Of a stretch of DNA of 64,000 nucleotides, positions 18,578 through 30,164 are shown piece after piece. Both the position numbers and the translations under genes were made by a program. The notes under the pieces were generated by a model, which saw nothing but the letters and a program-made list of their open reading frames with translations, did not search any database and was not told the origin of the DNA. Source of the DNA: Staphylococcus sp. Marseille-Q5304 (lineage in GTDB: Bacteria; Bacillota; Bacilli; Staphylococcales; Staphylococcaceae); NCBI RefSeq assembly GCF_943737015.1, contig NZ_CALSFP010000001.1:868001-932000 (forward strand). The letters are read 5' to 3'. Within the stretch, counting starts at the first letter, position 1, and each line of letters begins with the position of its first letter.

Positions 18578-20857
18578 ATGATTAAATCTAAATTTAATTG
18601 GGATATTCAAACACCCGAAACTGAAATATCAGAAGAAGTTGCATCTAAGTTTAAGTTATCTCCAATAGTCAAGAAAATATTAGAAAGCAAAGGTTTCATT
18701 GCTGAAGATACGATTGACTCAATACTATCAGGTACACAAACATTACATGATCCATGGCAACTCAGCGATATGTCAAAAGCAGTAGAACGTATTAACTTTG
18801 CTATTGACCAAAATCAAAAGATATTAGTTTATGGAGATTATGATGCAGATGGTGTGACATCAACCACAATACTAGTAAATACGCTTAAAGAACTTGGTGC
18901 ACACGTTGGCTGGTATATACCAAATCGTTTTTCAGAAGGTTATGGACCAAATGAAATGGCCTTTAAAAATGCATATGATGAAGGTATATCACTTATTATC
19001 ACCGTAGATAATGGCATCCAGGGTCACGATGAAATTCAAATGATACAAGAATTAGGCGTTGACGTTATTGTCACAGACCATCATGAAATCGGTAGAACTT
19101 TACCGAATGCTCATTCAATCATACATCCAATGCATCCTGATTTTGATTATCCTTTTAAATATCTATGTGGTGCGGGCGTAGCTTATAAATTAGCACAAAC
19201 TTTATTATCACAACCGCCGTCATACTTTGTAGGTTTAGTGGCTATAGGGACAATAGCTGATTTAGTTTCTTTAACTAATGAAAATAGAACACTGGTTAAA
19301 CAAGGTTTAGAAGTATTAAATGATCATTGTCCACCTTCAATCAAGTCCATTTTAAAGCAAGCTGCTTATAATGATGATATTAATGAAGAAACGGTCGGTT
19401 TTGTAATTGGCCCAAGACTTAATGCAGTGGGCAGACTTGAAGATGCGGGACTTGCAGCTGAATTATTAATGTCAGACTCTGAAGACGAGGCAGAATTTCT
19501 CGCTGAACAGGTAGAATTCTTTAATCAAGAACGTAAAGATATTGTTGCAAAAATCACAGAACAAGCTTTAGAAATGGCTGAGACACAAGTTCAACAAGGC
19601 AATAAGTTCTTACTACTTGCCGAAAGAGATTGGCATGAAGGTGTGCTAGGTATCGTTGCATCAAAAATAGTCGAAACATATCATTTACCTACATTGATAT
19701 TGAATATTGATGATATTCAAGACCATGCGAAAGGTTCAGCTCGAAGTATCGCTCAAGTTTCGATGTTTGAAATATTAAATAGTCATTCAGATTTAATTTC
19801 TAAATTTGGTGGTCATCATATGGCAGCTGGTATGACTATGCCTATTGAAAATGTAGAGCCGTTACAAGAAGCGTTAAATGCATGGATGGATCAACTTGCT
19901 GAAACAACATCATTAGAACCAAGTAAAAAGGTAGACGTGCAAATTAATGAATCTGAGATAACGATTGATAACATTCGTGATATTGAAAGGTTGCGACCAT
20001 TCGGTACTGATTTTGCAAGCCCTTGCTTTGAATTACAAGATGTTAACGTACATCAAGCGAAAGGTATCGGCCAAGATAAAAGACATTTAAAACTCGTAAT
20101 AGGTCAAAGTCAACTTCAAGCCCTCTATTGGCAAAATGGTAAACTCGTACACGAATTAGGGCAACAACAACCTATCAATGTTATCGGTACATTACAAATT
20201 AATGAGTGGAACGGTCATCAATCTCCTCAATTTATGATTCAAGATCTAGCAAGTAATAATTTACAAGTGTTGGATTACCGTAGTAAAAATAAAACAACCA
20301 ATTTCGAGGAAAATGATACAGAAGTTGCATATTTTATCCATGAAAAAAGTGAAAAATTGGGTGAGCATTATTATTTCTATGGCGAATATGTGCCACGCGA
20401 TTACGAAAAATATGTACTTAGAGATTTACCTGCGACAATTAAAGAATTGCAAGTTACTTTACAAATGATTAACGCTTCACAAATTTATCTCGTCTTAAAT
20501 CATAAGCATTCAGTATATTTTGACGGTATGCCAAAGATTGAAACCTTTAAGCAATGTTATAAAGCGCTCATTGCTAAGCAAGAGACAGATTTATCGAAAG
20601 ATGGGATGCAACTTTGCAATTATTTAAATATTAAGCCTGAGTTACTGAAGTTCATTCTGAAAGTATTTATCGATTTAGAATTTATCCAACAGCAAGAGGG
20701 TATAATTAAAATAAATCATTCTTCTGAAAAGACGGCGATTGAATCAAGTCAATTTTACCAAGCACGCCTTGAAAGAATTGAAGTAGAGAAAAGATTGTTG
20801 TATGAAGATTTCGGTAATCTGAAACAATGGATTAGAAATGAAATGAAAGAGAACTAG
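18578..20857 (+). CDS. recJ: Single-stranded-DNA-specific exonuclease RecJ
   Basis: 759 aa from the ATG at 18578 (GAGGGAGA upstream). The DHH phosphoesterase motifs are present: VYGDYDADGVTSTT, ITVDNGIQ, VTDHHEIG, and the DHHA1 motif GGHHMAAGMTM; an OB-fold and a Firmicute-specific C-terminal extension follow. RecJ degrades 5' ssDNA ends in recombination and repair. TATAAT at 18546-18551 is the likely -10. The apt gene follows after 12 bases. Confidence 0.96.
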   Translation: MIKSKFNWDIQTPETEISEEVASKFKLSPIVKKILESKGFIAEDTIDSILSGTQTLHDPWQLSDMSKAVERINFAIDQNQKILVYGDYDADGVTSTTILVNTLKELGAHVGWYIPNRFSEGYGPNEMAFKNAYDEGISLIITVDNGIQGHDEIQMIQELGVDVIVTDHHEIGRTLPNAHSIIHPMHPDFDYPFKYLCGAGVAYKLAQTLLSQPPSYFVGLVAIGTIADLVSLTNENRTLVKQGLEVLNDHCPPSIKSILKQAAYNDDINEETVGFVIGPRLNAVGRLEDAGLAAELLMSDSEDEAEFLAEQVEFFNQERKDIVAKITEQALEMAETQVQQGNKFLLLAERDWHEGVLGIVASKIVETYHLPTLILNIDDIQDHAKGSARSIAQVSMFEILNSHSDLISKFGGHHMAAGMTMPIENVEPLQEALNAWMDQLAETTSLEPSKKVDVQINESEITIDNIRDIERLRPFGTDFASPCFELQDVNVHQAKGIGQDKRHLKLVIGQSQLQALYWQNGKLVHELGQQQPINVIGTLQINEWNGHQSPQFMIQDLASNNLQVLDYRSKNKTTNFEENDTEVAYFIHEKSEKLGEHYYFYGEYVPRDYEKYVLRDLPATIKELQVTLQMINASQIYLVLNHKHSVYFDGMPKIETFKQCYKALIAKQETDLSKDGMQLCNYLNIKPELLKFILKVFIDLEFIQQQEGIIKINHSSEKTAIESSQFYQARLERIEVEKRLLYEDFGNLKQWIRNEMKEN

Positions 20858-20869
20858 GAGGAAGTTTGT

Positions 20870-21388
20870 ATGGATTTAAAGCAATATGTATCAGAAGTCA
20901 GTGATTGGCCAAAACCGGGTGTAAACTTTAAAGATATTACGACAATTATGGATAACGGTGAAGCTTATGGTTATGCTACGGATCAAATCGTTGAGTATGC
21001 TAAAAATAGAGACGTAGACCTTATAGTAGGTCCGGAAGCACGTGGCTTTATAATCGGCTGTCCAGTAGCGTATTCAATGGGAATAGGTTTTGCTCCAGTG
21101 CGTAAAGAAGGTAAGTTACCTAGGGAAGTCGAGCGTTATGAATATGATTTAGAATATGGAACAAATGTCTTAACAATGCACAAAGACGCTATTAAACCAG
21201 GTCAACGCGTATTAATTACTGACGATTTATTGGCAACTGGTGGGACAGTAGAAGCCACGATTAAAATCGTTGAAAAATTAGGCGGCATTGTGGTCGGTTT
21301 AGCTTTCATAATTGAACTTAAATATTTAAATGGTATTGATAAATTAAAAGATTATGATGTTATGCGATTAATCTCTTACGACGAATAA
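20870..21388 (+). CDS. apt: Adenine phosphoribosyltransferase
   Basis: 172 aa, full length. It salvages adenine with PRPP to give AMP. It has the PRPP-binding loop [16 protein letters not shown] and the type I PRTase hood region [14 protein letters not shown] with AGGAGG upstream. The order recJ-apt-rel is conserved; here a terminator separates apt from rel. Confidence 0.97.
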   Translation: MDLKQYVSEVSDWPKPGVNFKDITTIMDNGEAYGYATDQIVEYAKNRDVDLIVGPEARGFIIGCPVAYSMGIGFAPVRKEGKLPREVERYEYDLEYGTNVLTMHKDAIKPGQRVLITDDLLATGGTVEATIKIVEKLGGIVVGLAFIIELKYLNGIDKLKDYDVMRLISYDE

Positions 21389-21410
21389 TAGAAAGTGTAA
21401 ATATTAATTA

Positions 21411-21455
21411 AAAACCAAGTGATGCCAAAGATGTTGGCGGTCATTTGGTTTTTCT
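21411..21455 (+). terminator. Rho-independent terminator after apt
   Basis: AAACCAA pairs with TTGGTTT, with TGA/TCA and GCC/GGC inside, followed by TTTTTC. Confidence 0.8.
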
Positions 21456-21898
21456 CTATGCCAAATATTTATACACTAAGATGGAAATGTTTCCAATTTA
21501 GTTAAATTGCTGTAACGCATTATACAAAATGTTATTTCATCTATTGAACGCATTTATTTATTTAATAACATGTAGTATTATATAACTATTATCAAAAATT
21601 ATAGAGTAAGAATTATAATGTCATATTAGTAACTTAAACCTAAGGATAATACGTATTCGAAATAGAAATTTGCATTTAGAACTTGTCATCAATCACACTT
21701 TCAAGTAACTACTAGGTGCATAATAATAAATACAGTATATGTATTTATTATTATGAAAATCGTACTTTTACTATCGTTATATGGGTAAAACAAGTAAACA
21801 ATGATATCATGTTAAATTTCTTTCTTATCTTGAATTTTTGTAATAATATGACAGATAAATATTGAAATTGATGTTTAAAATAGAATGGGGGGTCTCAA
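21456..21898 (+). other. Long rel leader / intergenic region
   Basis: 443 AT-rich bases with no supported gene. It holds one striking hairpin (entered separately) and ends with GGGGGG five to ten bases before the rel ATG. No clear -35/-10 pair could be fixed; TAATAATATG near 21841 is a possible -10. Confidence 0.45.
21719..21755. repeat. 16-bp perfect inverted repeat upstream of rel
   Basis: Arms at 21719-21734 and 21740-21755 are exact complements around a five-base loop; the left arm reads CATAATAATAAATACA. It is nearly all A/T and lacks a T run, so it is not an ordinary terminator. It could be a protein-binding site or a leader-RNA hairpin; its role is unknown. Confidence 0.7.
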
Positions 21899-24088
21899 AT
21901 GAATAATGAATATCCATATAGTGCGGATGAGGTATTATATAAAGCCAAATCATATTTAACAAAAGAAGATTATGAGTTTGTGCTAAAAAGTTATCATATC
22001 GCATATGAAGCACATGAAGGACAATTTCGTAAAAATGGCCTTCCATATATCATGCACCCCATTCAGGTCGCAGGTATTTTGACTGAAATGCATTTAGACG
22101 GGCCTACCATTGTCGCTGGGTTTTTACATGATGTAATAGAGGATACACCTTATACATTTGATGATGTAAAAGGCATGTTTAATGAAGAAATTGCAGTCAT
22201 CGTTGAAGGTGTGACTAAACTTAAAAAGGTGAAATACAGATCAAAAGAAGAACAACAAGCTGAAAATCACCGTAAGTTATTTATTGCTATAGCTAAAGAT
22301 GTGCGTGTCATTTTAGTTAAATTAGCTGATCGTCTACATAATATGAGAACGTTAAAGGCAATGAAAAGAGAAAAACAAATTCGTATTTCTCGAGAGACTT
22401 TAGAGATATACGCACCATTAGCGCATCGTTTAGGTATTAATACGATTAAGTGGGAGTTAGAAGATACTTCTTTACGATATATAGATAGCGTGCAATATTT
22501 CAGAATTGTCAATTTAATGAGAAAGAAAAGAAGCGAACGAGAAGAATACATTCAAAATGCCATTGACCGTATTAATGTAGATATGACTAAAATGAAAATC
22601 GATGGTGAAATTAACGGTAGACCTAAGCATATTTATAGCATTTATAGAAAAATGGTGAAACAGAAGAAGCAATTTGATCAAATATTTGATTTATTAGCTA
22701 TAAGAGTGATCGTTAATTCGATTAATGATTGCTATGCTGTATTAGGTTTAGTTCACACTTTATGGAAACCTATGCCAGGTAGATTTAAAGACTATATTGC
22801 AATGCCTAAACAAAATATGTATCAATCATTACACACCACCGTTGTTGGGCCTAACGGTGATCCATTAGAAATTCAAATTCGTACCTTTGAAATGCATGAA
22901 ATAGCTGAACATGGGGTTGCTGCGCATTGGGCATATAAAGAAGGCAAACAAGTTACTGACGAATCTCAGAATTTTAATAAAAAACTGAATTGGTTAAAAG
23001 AATTAGCCGAAACAGATAATACCACTTCAGATGCGCAAGAATTTATGGAAACACTGAAGTTTGATTTACAAAGTGATAAAGTGTATGCTTTCACGCCTGA
23101 AAGTGATGTTATCGAATTACCTTATGGTGCCGTTCCAATAGACTTTGCATATTCGATTCATAGTGAAGTAGGAAATAAGATGATTGGCGCCAAAGTAAAT
23201 GGTAAAATAGAACCAATCGATTATGTCTTGCAAACAGGTGATATCGTTGAAATTAGAACGAGTAAACATTCATATGGTCCAAGTCGTGATTGGTTAAAAA
23301 TTGTTAAATCCTCAAGTGCGAAGAGTAAAATTAGAAGTTTCTTCAAAAAACAAGATCGTTCATCGAACATCGAAAAAGGTAAGTTCATGGTCGAAGCGGA
23401 AATTAAAGATCAAGGATTTAGAGTTGAAGATGTTTTAACGGATGAAAATATTCAAATCGTAAATGAGAAATATAACTTTACAAATGAAGATGATTTATTT
23501 GCAGCAGTTGGGTTCGGCGGTGTGACGTCGTTACAAATCGCAAATAAATTAACAGAAAAGCAACGTATTTTAGATAAACAGAAAGCACTTAACGAAGCAC
23601 AAGAAATAAGCAAATCAATCCCTATAAAAGACGGCATTACAACTGACAGTGGAGTTTATGTTGAAGGTATTGAAAATGTCTTGATCAAATTATCAAAATG
23701 TTGTAATCCAATCCCAGGAGATGATATTGTAGGTTATATCACGAAGGGTCATGGTATAAAGGTACATAGAACTGATTGTCCAAATATTAGAAACGAACAA
23801 AACCGTTTAATTAACGTAGAATGGGTGCGTTCTAAAGACTCTTCACAACGATATCAAGTTGATTTAGAAGTTAATGCATATGATAGAAATGGACTACTTA
23901 ATGAAATATTACAGGCTGTAAATTCTACAAAGAGCAACCTTGTCAAATTTGCTGGTAGATCTGATGTGGATAAAAATGCAGTTATTAATATTAGCGTTAT
24001 GGTAAAAAATGTAAACGAAGTATACCAAGTTGTAGATAAAATTAAACAGCTCGGAGATGTGTATACCGTCACGAGAGTATGGAATTAG
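21899..24088 (+). CDS. rel: Bifunctional (p)ppGpp synthetase/hydrolase Rel
   Basis: 729 aa with the full long-RSH layout: HD hydrolase ([25 protein letters not shown], about 50-85), synthetase ([13 protein letters not shown] near 240), TGS domain ([16 protein letters not shown] from about 394), conserved-Cys region ([13 protein letters not shown] near 596) and a C-terminal ACT domain. It makes and destroys the alarmone (p)ppGpp on stalled ribosomes; hydrolysis makes Rel essential in S. aureus. Followed by dtd after 13 bases. Confidence 0.97.
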   Translation: MNNEYPYSADEVLYKAKSYLTKEDYEFVLKSYHIAYEAHEGQFRKNGLPYIMHPIQVAGILTEMHLDGPTIVAGFLHDVIEDTPYTFDDVKGMFNEEIAVIVEGVTKLKKVKYRSKEEQQAENHRKLFIAIAKDVRVILVKLADRLHNMRTLKAMKREKQIRISRETLEIYAPLAHRLGINTIKWELEDTSLRYIDSVQYFRIVNLMRKKRSEREEYIQNAIDRINVDMTKMKIDGEINGRPKHIYSIYRKMVKQKKQFDQIFDLLAIRVIVNSINDCYAVLGLVHTLWKPMPGRFKDYIAMPKQNMYQSLHTTVVGPNGDPLEIQIRTFEMHEIAEHGVAAHWAYKEGKQVTDESQNFNKKLNWLKELAETDNTTSDAQEFMETLKFDLQSDKVYAFTPESDVIELPYGAVPIDFAYSIHSEVGNKMIGAKVNGKIEPIDYVLQTGDIVEIRTSKHSYGPSRDWLKIVKSSSAKSKIRSFFKKQDRSSNIEKGKFMVEAEIKDQGFRVEDVLTDENIQIVNEKYNFTNEDDLFAAVGFGGVTSLQIANKLTEKQRILDKQKALNEAQEISKSIPIKDGITTDSGVYVEGIENVLIKLSKCCNPIPGDDIVGYITKGHGIKVHRTDCPNIRNEQNRLINVEWVRSKDSSQRYQVDLEVNAYDRNGLLNEILQAVNSTKSNLVKFAGRSDVDKNAVINISVMVKNVNEVYQVVDKIKQLGDVYTVTRVWN

Positions 24089-24101
24089 AGGTGCAACATA
24101 A

Positions 24102-24554
24102 ATGAAAATAGTGGTTCAAAGAGTAAAAGAAGCAAAGGTTACTAATGAATCCATTGAAAATAGTATAAATCAAGGTTTTTGTTTACTCGTTGGGGTTGGC
24201 CAATCTTCAACTAAAGCTGACATAGAGACTTTAGCTAAAAAGATCGCTAATGCACGATTATTTGAAGATGAAAGTGGTAAGTTAAATCTTAATATTCAAC
24301 AAATTGAAGGTCAGATTCTATCTATTTCTCAATTCACATTATATGCAGATGTTAGAAAAGGAAACCGCCCAGGTTTTGCTAAATCTATGCCACCACAAGA
24401 AGCAAAAGAAATGTATGAACAGTTCAATGATGCATTACGTGCTTACGGAATTGAAGTTAAAACAGGTGAATTCGGTACAGACATGCTTGTAGATATCGCA
24501 AACGATGGACCTGTGACTGTTATATACGAAAGTCAGGATGGCAAAATAATATGA
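24102..24554 (+). CDS. dtd: D-aminoacyl-tRNA deacylase
   Basis: 150 aa. It removes D-amino acids mischarged onto tRNA. The Gly-cisPro motif region ([11 protein letters not shown]) and the [14 protein letters not shown] motif are intact. Starts 13 bases after rel and overlaps lytH by four bases (ATGA), so the three genes form an operon. Confidence 0.96.
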   Translation: MKIVVQRVKEAKVTNESIENSINQGFCLLVGVGQSSTKADIETLAKKIANARLFEDESGKLNLNIQQIEGQILSISQFTLYADVRKGNRPGFAKSMPPQEAKEMYEQFNDALRAYGIEVKTGEFGTDMLVDIANDGPVTVIYESQDGKII

Positions 24555-25426
24555 AAAAAATCATCGCATGGTTAGAGAAACATAATCTTTTAAATTTACC
24601 TTCATTAATTATCGCAATTTCTTTTGTTTTCTTTGTAATTTTAATCATTGCATTATTAAATGTTAATGATAAAGATAGTAATAATATTTATGTTACAGAG
24701 AACGCTGAGTTAAGAACCGGACCAAGTCCTGTTTATCCTGAATTAAATAAAGTACACCAAGGGCAAAACTTCAACAAAGTAAGTGAACAAGGAAAATGGA
24801 TTCAAGTAGAGTCATCTAATGGTAAAGAAAAAGGTTGGATTGCTGGGTGGCATACCAACCTCAATATCAAATCTGATGCTAACCCTAACAAAAAACCACT
24901 TAAGAAAAAAACAATCGTATTAGACCCTGGACATGGGGGCAGTGATGAAGGAGCTTCCAGTAATACAAATAAAAAAAGTAAAGAAAAGACTTACACTTTG
25001 AAAACAGCTAAAGAATTAAAAAAGCTTCTTGAGAAAAAAGGTGCAACTGTAACTATGACACGTAATTCTGATACATATGTGTCACTTGATGATCGAAATA
25101 TTAAAGGTGATGCTTATATCAGTATACATAACGACGCATTAAAATCAGATAAAGCAAACGGTAGCACAGTTTATTGGTTTAAACAAAATCAACAAACATT
25201 AGCCCAAACGTTAAATGCGAGCTTACAGAAAAAAGCATTGTTGACAAATAAAGGTGCAAGACAACAAAACTATCAAGTTTTAAGACAAACTGATATACCA
25301 GCTGTATTAATAGAGATGGGCTATATCAGTAATCCAACAGATGAGAATATGATTAAGGATAGATTACACAGACAAATTGTAGAACGTGGCATAGTCGATG
25401 GGTTAGAAACTTATTTCTCTGGTTAA
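24551..25426 (+). CDS. lytH: Cell wall amidase LytH
   Basis: 291 aa. N-terminal membrane anchor (about residues 18-38), an SH3b domain ([17 protein letters not shown] to GWIAGWH, about 52-103), then Amidase_3 with the zinc-site residues in [18 protein letters not shown] and a closing [13 protein letters not shown]. aureus LytH trims peptides from nascent peptidoglycan with its membrane partner ActH and controls cell size. Translationally coupled to dtd. Confidence 0.93.
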   Translation: MKKIIAWLEKHNLLNLPSLIIAISFVFFVILIIALLNVNDKDSNNIYVTENAELRTGPSPVYPELNKVHQGQNFNKVSEQGKWIQVESSNGKEKGWIAGWHTNLNIKSDANPNKKPLKKKTIVLDPGHGGSDEGASSNTNKKSKEKTYTLKTAKELKKLLEKKGATVTMTRNSDTYVSLDDRNIKGDAYISIHNDALKSDKANGSTVYWFKQNQQTLAQTLNASLQKKALLTNKGARQQNYQVLRQTDIPAVLIEMGYISNPTDENMIKDRLHRQIVERGIVDGLETYFSG

Positions 25427-25465
25427 ATATGTTGCAAATCATTTCAAAAACAGTTAACATATAAC

Positions 25466-25493
25466 TTGAATTCTATATTAAAACCGTTATGAT
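25466..25493 (+). promoter_or_regulatory. Promoter of the hisS T-box leader
   Basis: TTGAAT at 25466-25471 and TATGAT at 25488-25493, 16 bases apart, 40 bases after lytH. Predicted start near 25500. Confidence 0.65.
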
Positions 25494-25499
25494 TCTTGA

Positions 25500-25738
25500 A
25501 GACTCACTATGAAACAGGTAGTACAATAATTGTGCGTAGAGACGTAATGCTAGGCTGAAACATTATGCTGAGTAATTTTGGGTTTAAACACAAGAACAGG
25601 TGCTTATACAAGCCGTTTAACGAACGTTATTCGTATGAAGTGGGTTACACTTTTTGTTATTGTAACCAATAAGGGTGGCAACACGGAGTTTCGTCCCTTG
25701 TATGACTGTATAGTCATGCAAGGGGCTTTTTTATTGTC
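25500..25738 (+). promoter_or_regulatory. T-box riboswitch controlling hisS-aspS
   Basis: The invariant T-box AAGGGTGGCAACACGG is at 25671-25686, followed by a terminator hairpin (CCCTTG at 25695-25700 with CAAGGG at 25719-25724, inner ATGACT/AGTCAT, T run to about 25733). Upstream, the AGAGA element and an apical hairpin (TAATG/CATTA) form stem I. By alignment with the alaS leader in this window, the specifier is probably CAC (His) at 25589-25591. Uncharged tRNA-His should favour the antiterminator and raise synthetase expression. Confidence 0.88.
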
Positions 25739-25756
25739 GAAAAGGAGAGGTTGTTT

Positions 25757-27016
25757 ATGATAAATATTCCTAGAGGGACACAAGATATTTTACCTGAAGA
25801 AACCAAAAAATGGCAGTTGATAGAAGCAAAATTACATGAATTAATGAAATTATATAATTATCAAGAAATTAGAACACCTATATTTGAGAGCACTGATTTA
25901 TTTGCTAGAGGCGTGGGTGATTCAACTGATGTTGTGCAAAAAGAAATGTATACATTTAAAGATAAAGGTGACCGTAGCATTACGTTAAGACCAGAAGGTA
26001 CAGCGGCTGTAGTACGTTCATATATTGAGAACAAAATGCAAGGTTTACCGAATCAACCAGTTAAACTTTATTATAATGGTCCAATGTTCCGTTATGAACG
26101 TAAACAACGCGGACGTTATAGACAATTTACTCAATTCGGTGTAGAAGCAATTGGTGCTGAGAATCCAGCAATTGATGCCGAAGTATTAGCGATGGTTATG
26201 CATATATATCAATCATTCGGTTTAAAACATTTGAAACTTGTAATTAATAGTATTGGTGATATTGATTCACGTAAAGAATACAATGAAGCGTTAGTTAAAC
26301 ATTTTGAACCTGTGATAGGCGAGTTTTGTTCTGATTGCCAATCTAGACTACACACGAATCCAATGAGAATACTAGATTGTAAAGTAGACCAAAATCATGA
26401 AGCCATTCAAAATGCACCAAAAATTAACGATTATTTAAACGAAGAATCAAAAACATATTTTGCAAATGTAAAACAGTATTTAGATGAGCTCGATATTCCA
26501 TATGTAGAAGATTCAAACTTAGTTCGTGGATTAGATTATTACACGCACACTGCATTTGAACTAATGATTGATAATCCTGATTATGATGGTGCAATCACAA
26601 CGCTTTGTGGTGGGGGACGCTATAACGGATTATTAGAGTTATTAGATGGTCCAAGTGAAACAGGCATTGGCTTTGCATTTAGTATCGAACGTTTATTGAT
26701 GGCTTTAGAAGAAGAAGGCATTGATCTTGGTGTTGAAAATAATTTAGATCTCTTCATCGTTACGATGGGAGAAGAAGCTGATGATTATGCCGTACAATTG
26801 TTAAATAAATTACGCCACAACGGTGTGAAAGCTGATAAAGATTACATGGAACGCAAGATTAAAGGTCAAATGAAACAAGCTGATAGACTGAAAGCTCGCT
26901 ATACAGTTGTTATTGGAGATCAAGAATTAGAAAACAATCAAATTAACGTAAAACATATGGAATCAGGTAACAGTGAAACAATTCGACTATCTGAAATAGT
27001 AAACTTTTTTAATTAA
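25757..27016 (+). CDS. hisS: Histidyl-tRNA synthetase
   Basis: 419 aa from ATG at 25757, six bases after AAAGGAGAGG. Class II synthetase: MINIPRGTQDILPEE start, motif 2 YYNGPMFRYERKQRGRYRQF, the histidine-specific LVRGLDYYTHTAFE and the C-terminal anticodon-binding domain (LDLFIVTMGEEADDYAVQ). Regulated by the T-box in front. aspS follows after 16 bases. Confidence 0.97.
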   Translation: MINIPRGTQDILPEETKKWQLIEAKLHELMKLYNYQEIRTPIFESTDLFARGVGDSTDVVQKEMYTFKDKGDRSITLRPEGTAAVVRSYIENKMQGLPNQPVKLYYNGPMFRYERKQRGRYRQFTQFGVEAIGAENPAIDAEVLAMVMHIYQSFGLKHLKLVINSIGDIDSRKEYNEALVKHFEPVIGEFCSDCQSRLHTNPMRILDCKVDQNHEAIQNAPKINDYLNEESKTYFANVKQYLDELDIPYVEDSNLVRGLDYYTHTAFELMIDNPDYDGAITTLCGGGRYNGLLELLDGPSETGIGFAFSIERLLMALEEEGIDLGVENNLDLFIVTMGEEADDYAVQLLNKLRHNGVKADKDYMERKIKGQMKQADRLKARYTVVIGDQELENNQINVKHMESGNSETIRLSEIVNFFN

Positions 27017-27032
27017 TAAGGAGAAGATATAA

Positions 27033-28799
27033 ATGAGTAAACGTACTACGTATTGTGGTTTAGTCACAGAAGAGTATTTAGATCAAGAAATCGTATTAAA
27101 AGGTTGGGTACATAACCGAAGAGATTTAGGTGGCCTAATCTTTGTTGATTTACGTGATCGTGAAGGTATTGTTCAAATCGTATTTAACCCTGATTTTTCA
27201 CAAGAAGCTTTAGCGACAGCAGAAACAGTAAGATCAGAATACATCATTGAAGTTAAAGGTACGGTTAAAAAACGTGATCCTGAAACAGTAAATCCTAAAA
27301 TTGCTACTGGACAAGTTGAACTTCAAGTTTCACACATTGAAATTATAAATAGATCAGAAACACCTCCATTTGCGATTAATGAGGAGAACCAAAACGTTGA
27401 TGAAAATATTCGCTTAAAGTATCGCTATTTAGATTTAAGAAGACAAGAATTAGCACAAACATTTAAGATGCGTCATCAAACTACACGTTCAATTAGACAA
27501 TATTTAGATTCTACAGGATTTTTCGATATTGAAACGCCAGTGTTAACAAAATCAACTCCTGAGGGTGCACGTGACTATTTAGTGCCTTCTCGTGTACACG
27601 AAGGTGAATTTTATGCACTACCACAATCACCACAGTTATTTAAACAATTATTAATGATCAGTGGTTTCGATAAATATTACCAAATCGTAAAATGTTTCCG
27701 TGATGAAGATTTACGTGCTGACCGTCAACCAGAATTTACTCAAGTCGATATTGAAATGAGCTTTGTCGATCAAGAAGATGTTATGGATATGGGAGAAGAA
27801 ATGCTCCAAAAAGTAGTTAAAGATGTTAAAGGGGTAGAGGTGCCACGACCATTCCCACGTATGACATATAATGAAGCAATGGCTCGTTTCGGTTCAGATA
27901 AACCTGATACACGTTTTGGTATGGAATTGAAAGATGTATCTGATTTAGGTCGCTCTATGGATTTCAAAGTATTTAAAGATACAGTAGAAAATAACGGTGA
28001 AATTAAAGCAATTGTAGCAGAAGGTGCTGCCGATCAATATACACGTAAAGATATGGATGGCTTAACAGAATTTGTAAATATTTATGGTGCCAAGGGTCTT
28101 GCGTGGGTTAAAGTTGTAGATGATGGATTAAGTGGTCCGATTGCAAGATTTTTCGAAGAAGAAAATGTAGAACAAGTATTACAATTAACTGGTGCTAAAT
28201 CAGGTGACTTAGTGATGTTCGTTGCTGATAAACCAAACGTTGTTGCTCAAAGTTTAGGCGCTTTACGTATTAAGTTAGCTAAAGAATTAGATCTTATCGA
28301 CCAATCTAAATTAAATTTCTTATGGGTAACTGATTGGCCATTATTAGAATATGACGAAGATACTAAACGTTACACTGCAGCACATCATCCTTTCACTGCA
28401 CCAAAAACAGAAGACATTGATAAATTAGAAACTGAACCAGAAAATGCTCAAGCTAATGCCTATGATATCGTATTAAACGGTTATGAACTCGGCGGTGGTT
28501 CAATAAGAATTCACGAAGCAGAAATTCAACAGAAGATGTTTAAAGCATTAGGTTTCACAGAAGAACAAGTACAAGAACAGTTTGGATTCCTAATGGATGC
28601 ATTTAAATATGGTGCTCCACCACATGGCGGAATTGCATTAGGCTTAGACCGATTAGTAATGTTATTAACAGGCCGTACGAACTTACGTGATACAATTGCG
28701 TTCCCTAAAACTGCATCTGCGACTTGCTTATTAACTAATGCACCAGGTGAAGTGTCTGACGCACAATTAGAAGAGTTATCTTTACGTATCCGTCATTAG
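27033..28799 (+). CDS. aspS: Aspartyl-tRNA synthetase
   Basis: 588 aa, the bacterial long form. N-terminal anticodon-binding OB fold ([20 protein letters not shown]), catalytic class II core with [33 protein letters not shown] and the motif 3 region [13 protein letters not shown], plus the inserted GAD domain between them. Shares the hisS T-box transcript; 6S RNA follows. Confidence 0.97.
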   Translation: MSKRTTYCGLVTEEYLDQEIVLKGWVHNRRDLGGLIFVDLRDREGIVQIVFNPDFSQEALATAETVRSEYIIEVKGTVKKRDPETVNPKIATGQVELQVSHIEIINRSETPPFAINEENQNVDENIRLKYRYLDLRRQELAQTFKMRHQTTRSIRQYLDSTGFFDIETPVLTKSTPEGARDYLVPSRVHEGEFYALPQSPQLFKQLLMISGFDKYYQIVKCFRDEDLRADRQPEFTQVDIEMSFVDQEDVMDMGEEMLQKVVKDVKGVEVPRPFPRMTYNEAMARFGSDKPDTRFGMELKDVSDLGRSMDFKVFKDTVENNGEIKAIVAEGAADQYTRKDMDGLTEFVNIYGAKGLAWVKVVDDGLSGPIARFFEEENVEQVLQLTGAKSGDLVMFVADKPNVVAQSLGALRIKLAKELDLIDQSKLNFLWVTDWPLLEYDEDTKRYTAAHHPFTAPKTEDIDKLETEPENAQANAYDIVLNGYELGGGSIRIHEAEIQQKMFKALGFTEEQVQEQFGFLMDAFKYGAPPHGGIALGLDRLVMLLTGRTNLRDTIAFPKTASATCLLTNAPGEVSDAQLEELSLRIRH

Positions 28800-28820
28800 T
28801 CTAAATGTAAGTTCAAATCC

Positions 28821-28848
28821 TTGCTAAATAGGAATTATGTGGTATGAT
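28821..28848 (+). promoter_or_regulatory. Promoter of 6S RNA
   Basis: TTGCTA (28821-28826) and TATGAT (28843-28848) with 16-base spacing and an extended TGG before the -10. Confidence 0.75.
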
Positions 28849-28855
28849 ATTTAGC

Positions 28856-29089
28856 ATAAGATAGTCATCTGTAGTGTTCGTAAGTTTGCTTTTTATTTGG
28901 GCCTAACGCACTTTGATCAGGGAGCTCAATAGGTTTTCTTGCAGCGCACACGCCTCTAAAGGAGGACTTGCAAAACAAGAAACAGGGCACCCACCTGTTA
29001 TATAGCAGGCCGAATGATCAAGCATTTTATAACTACGGCACAGACGGACTCTATCGGTACGCAAGGCTTTAAGTCTTGCGTATTTTTTT
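28856..29089 (+). ncRNA. ssrS: 6S RNA
   Basis: About 230 bases with its own promoter and terminator, in the usual Firmicute location directly after aspS. It contains TTTGGGCCTAACGCACTTTG, TGATCAGGGAGCTCAATAGG on the 5' arm and a matching GAATGATCAAGC on the 3' arm; these can form the long open-bubble hairpin of 6S RNA, which binds the housekeeping RNA polymerase and mimics an open promoter. Ends are estimated from the -10 and from the terminator (ACGCAAG/CTTGCGT, T7 tail). Confidence 0.87.
29059..29089 (+). terminator. Terminator of 6S RNA
   Basis: ACGCAAG (29059-29065) pairs with CTTGCGT (29075-29081), followed by T7. Confidence 0.88.
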
Positions 29090-29227
29090 GTTTAAAATGC
29101 AAAATTTAAATTAGATAGTTAGTTGATTTAATCTTACGTTGGCAATCATTGTTTCGTTCGATATAATACATATTAAAGCATAGTAGTTTAATAAGAATCA
29201 TTATTATTTTAAGGAGTAACGATTTAA

Positions 29228-29998
29228 ATGAGACATCAGTTTTCTAGAAACGAATTAGCATATGGCCAAGAAGGTCTAGACCTATTAAAAGAAAAAACAG
29301 TTGTCGTATTAGGTGTAGGTGGAGTAGGTTCATTTGCAGCAGAAGCTTTAGCACGTACTAATATAGGACATATTATTTTAATTGATAAAGATGATGTGGA
29401 TATAACAAATGTCAATCGACAAATACATGCACTCACTACCACTGTAGGACAAAGTAAAGTTAATTTAATGGAAGAACGTATTAAATTAATAAATCCAGAG
29501 TGTAAGGTTACATCGTTACATATGTTTTATACTGAAGAAACGTATGAAGCATTATTTAGTGAGTATGACATCGATTATTTTATCGATGCGAGTGATACAA
29601 TAATGTATAAAGTACATTTAATGAACGAATGTTTAAAGAGAGATATTAAAGTTATTTCAAGTATGGGAGCTGCTAATAAAATAGATCCTACTCGTTTCCA
29701 AATTGCAGACATTTCTCAGACACATACAGATCCTATGGCGAAGATTATACGTCAAAAACTTAAAAAGTTAGGCATTCGTCGCGGAATACCAGTTGTTTTT
29801 TCCGATGAAAGTCCAATTGTTATTAGAGAAGACGTCAAAGATAAAGTTGGAGATGCAAATGCGCCATCAAGAAAAGGGCAAATGCCACCATCTTCAAATG
29901 CTTTTGTTCCAAGCGTTGTAGGATTAATTTGTTCAAGTTATGTTATTAATGACATTTTAAAAGATATACCAGTCACACGTATCAAAGATAAGAGATAA
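29228..29998 (+). CDS. tcdA: tRNA threonylcarbamoyladenosine dehydratase
   Basis: 256 aa, E1/ThiF-like ATPase. Nucleotide-binding VVVLGVGGVGSFAAEALART, the DKDDVDITNVNRQIHAL adenylation motif and a C-terminal IRRGIPVVFSDE segment match TcdA (CsdL/YrvM), which converts t6A37 of tRNAs to the cyclic ct6A. Single gene; ATG after AAGGAG. A long stem terminator follows. Confidence 0.92.
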   Translation: MRHQFSRNELAYGQEGLDLLKEKTVVVLGVGGVGSFAAEALARTNIGHIILIDKDDVDITNVNRQIHALTTTVGQSKVNLMEERIKLINPECKVTSLHMFYTEETYEALFSEYDIDYFIDASDTIMYKVHLMNECLKRDIKVISSMGAANKIDPTRFQIADISQTHTDPMAKIIRQKLKKLGIRRGIPVVFSDESPIVIREDVKDKVGDANAPSRKGQMPPSSNAFVPSVVGLICSSYVINDILKDIPVTRIKDKR

Positions 29999-30164
29999 AA
30001 TAAAAACATTTTAGGATGATAAGAAGAGGCACCATAGGAATGGTTGAATTCATTTTCTAGAATTTTTTTACTAAATGATTTACAATTTGTACGGTATTTT
30101 GTCAGGGATAAGCATTTCAGTTTCCATCAGTAGAGTTTCTTGAGACATGTTATAAATTTATACA

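Noticed and set aside
25571..25760. 60-codon plus-strand frame before hisS
   Set aside because: It lies over the T-box and its terminator; no coding role.
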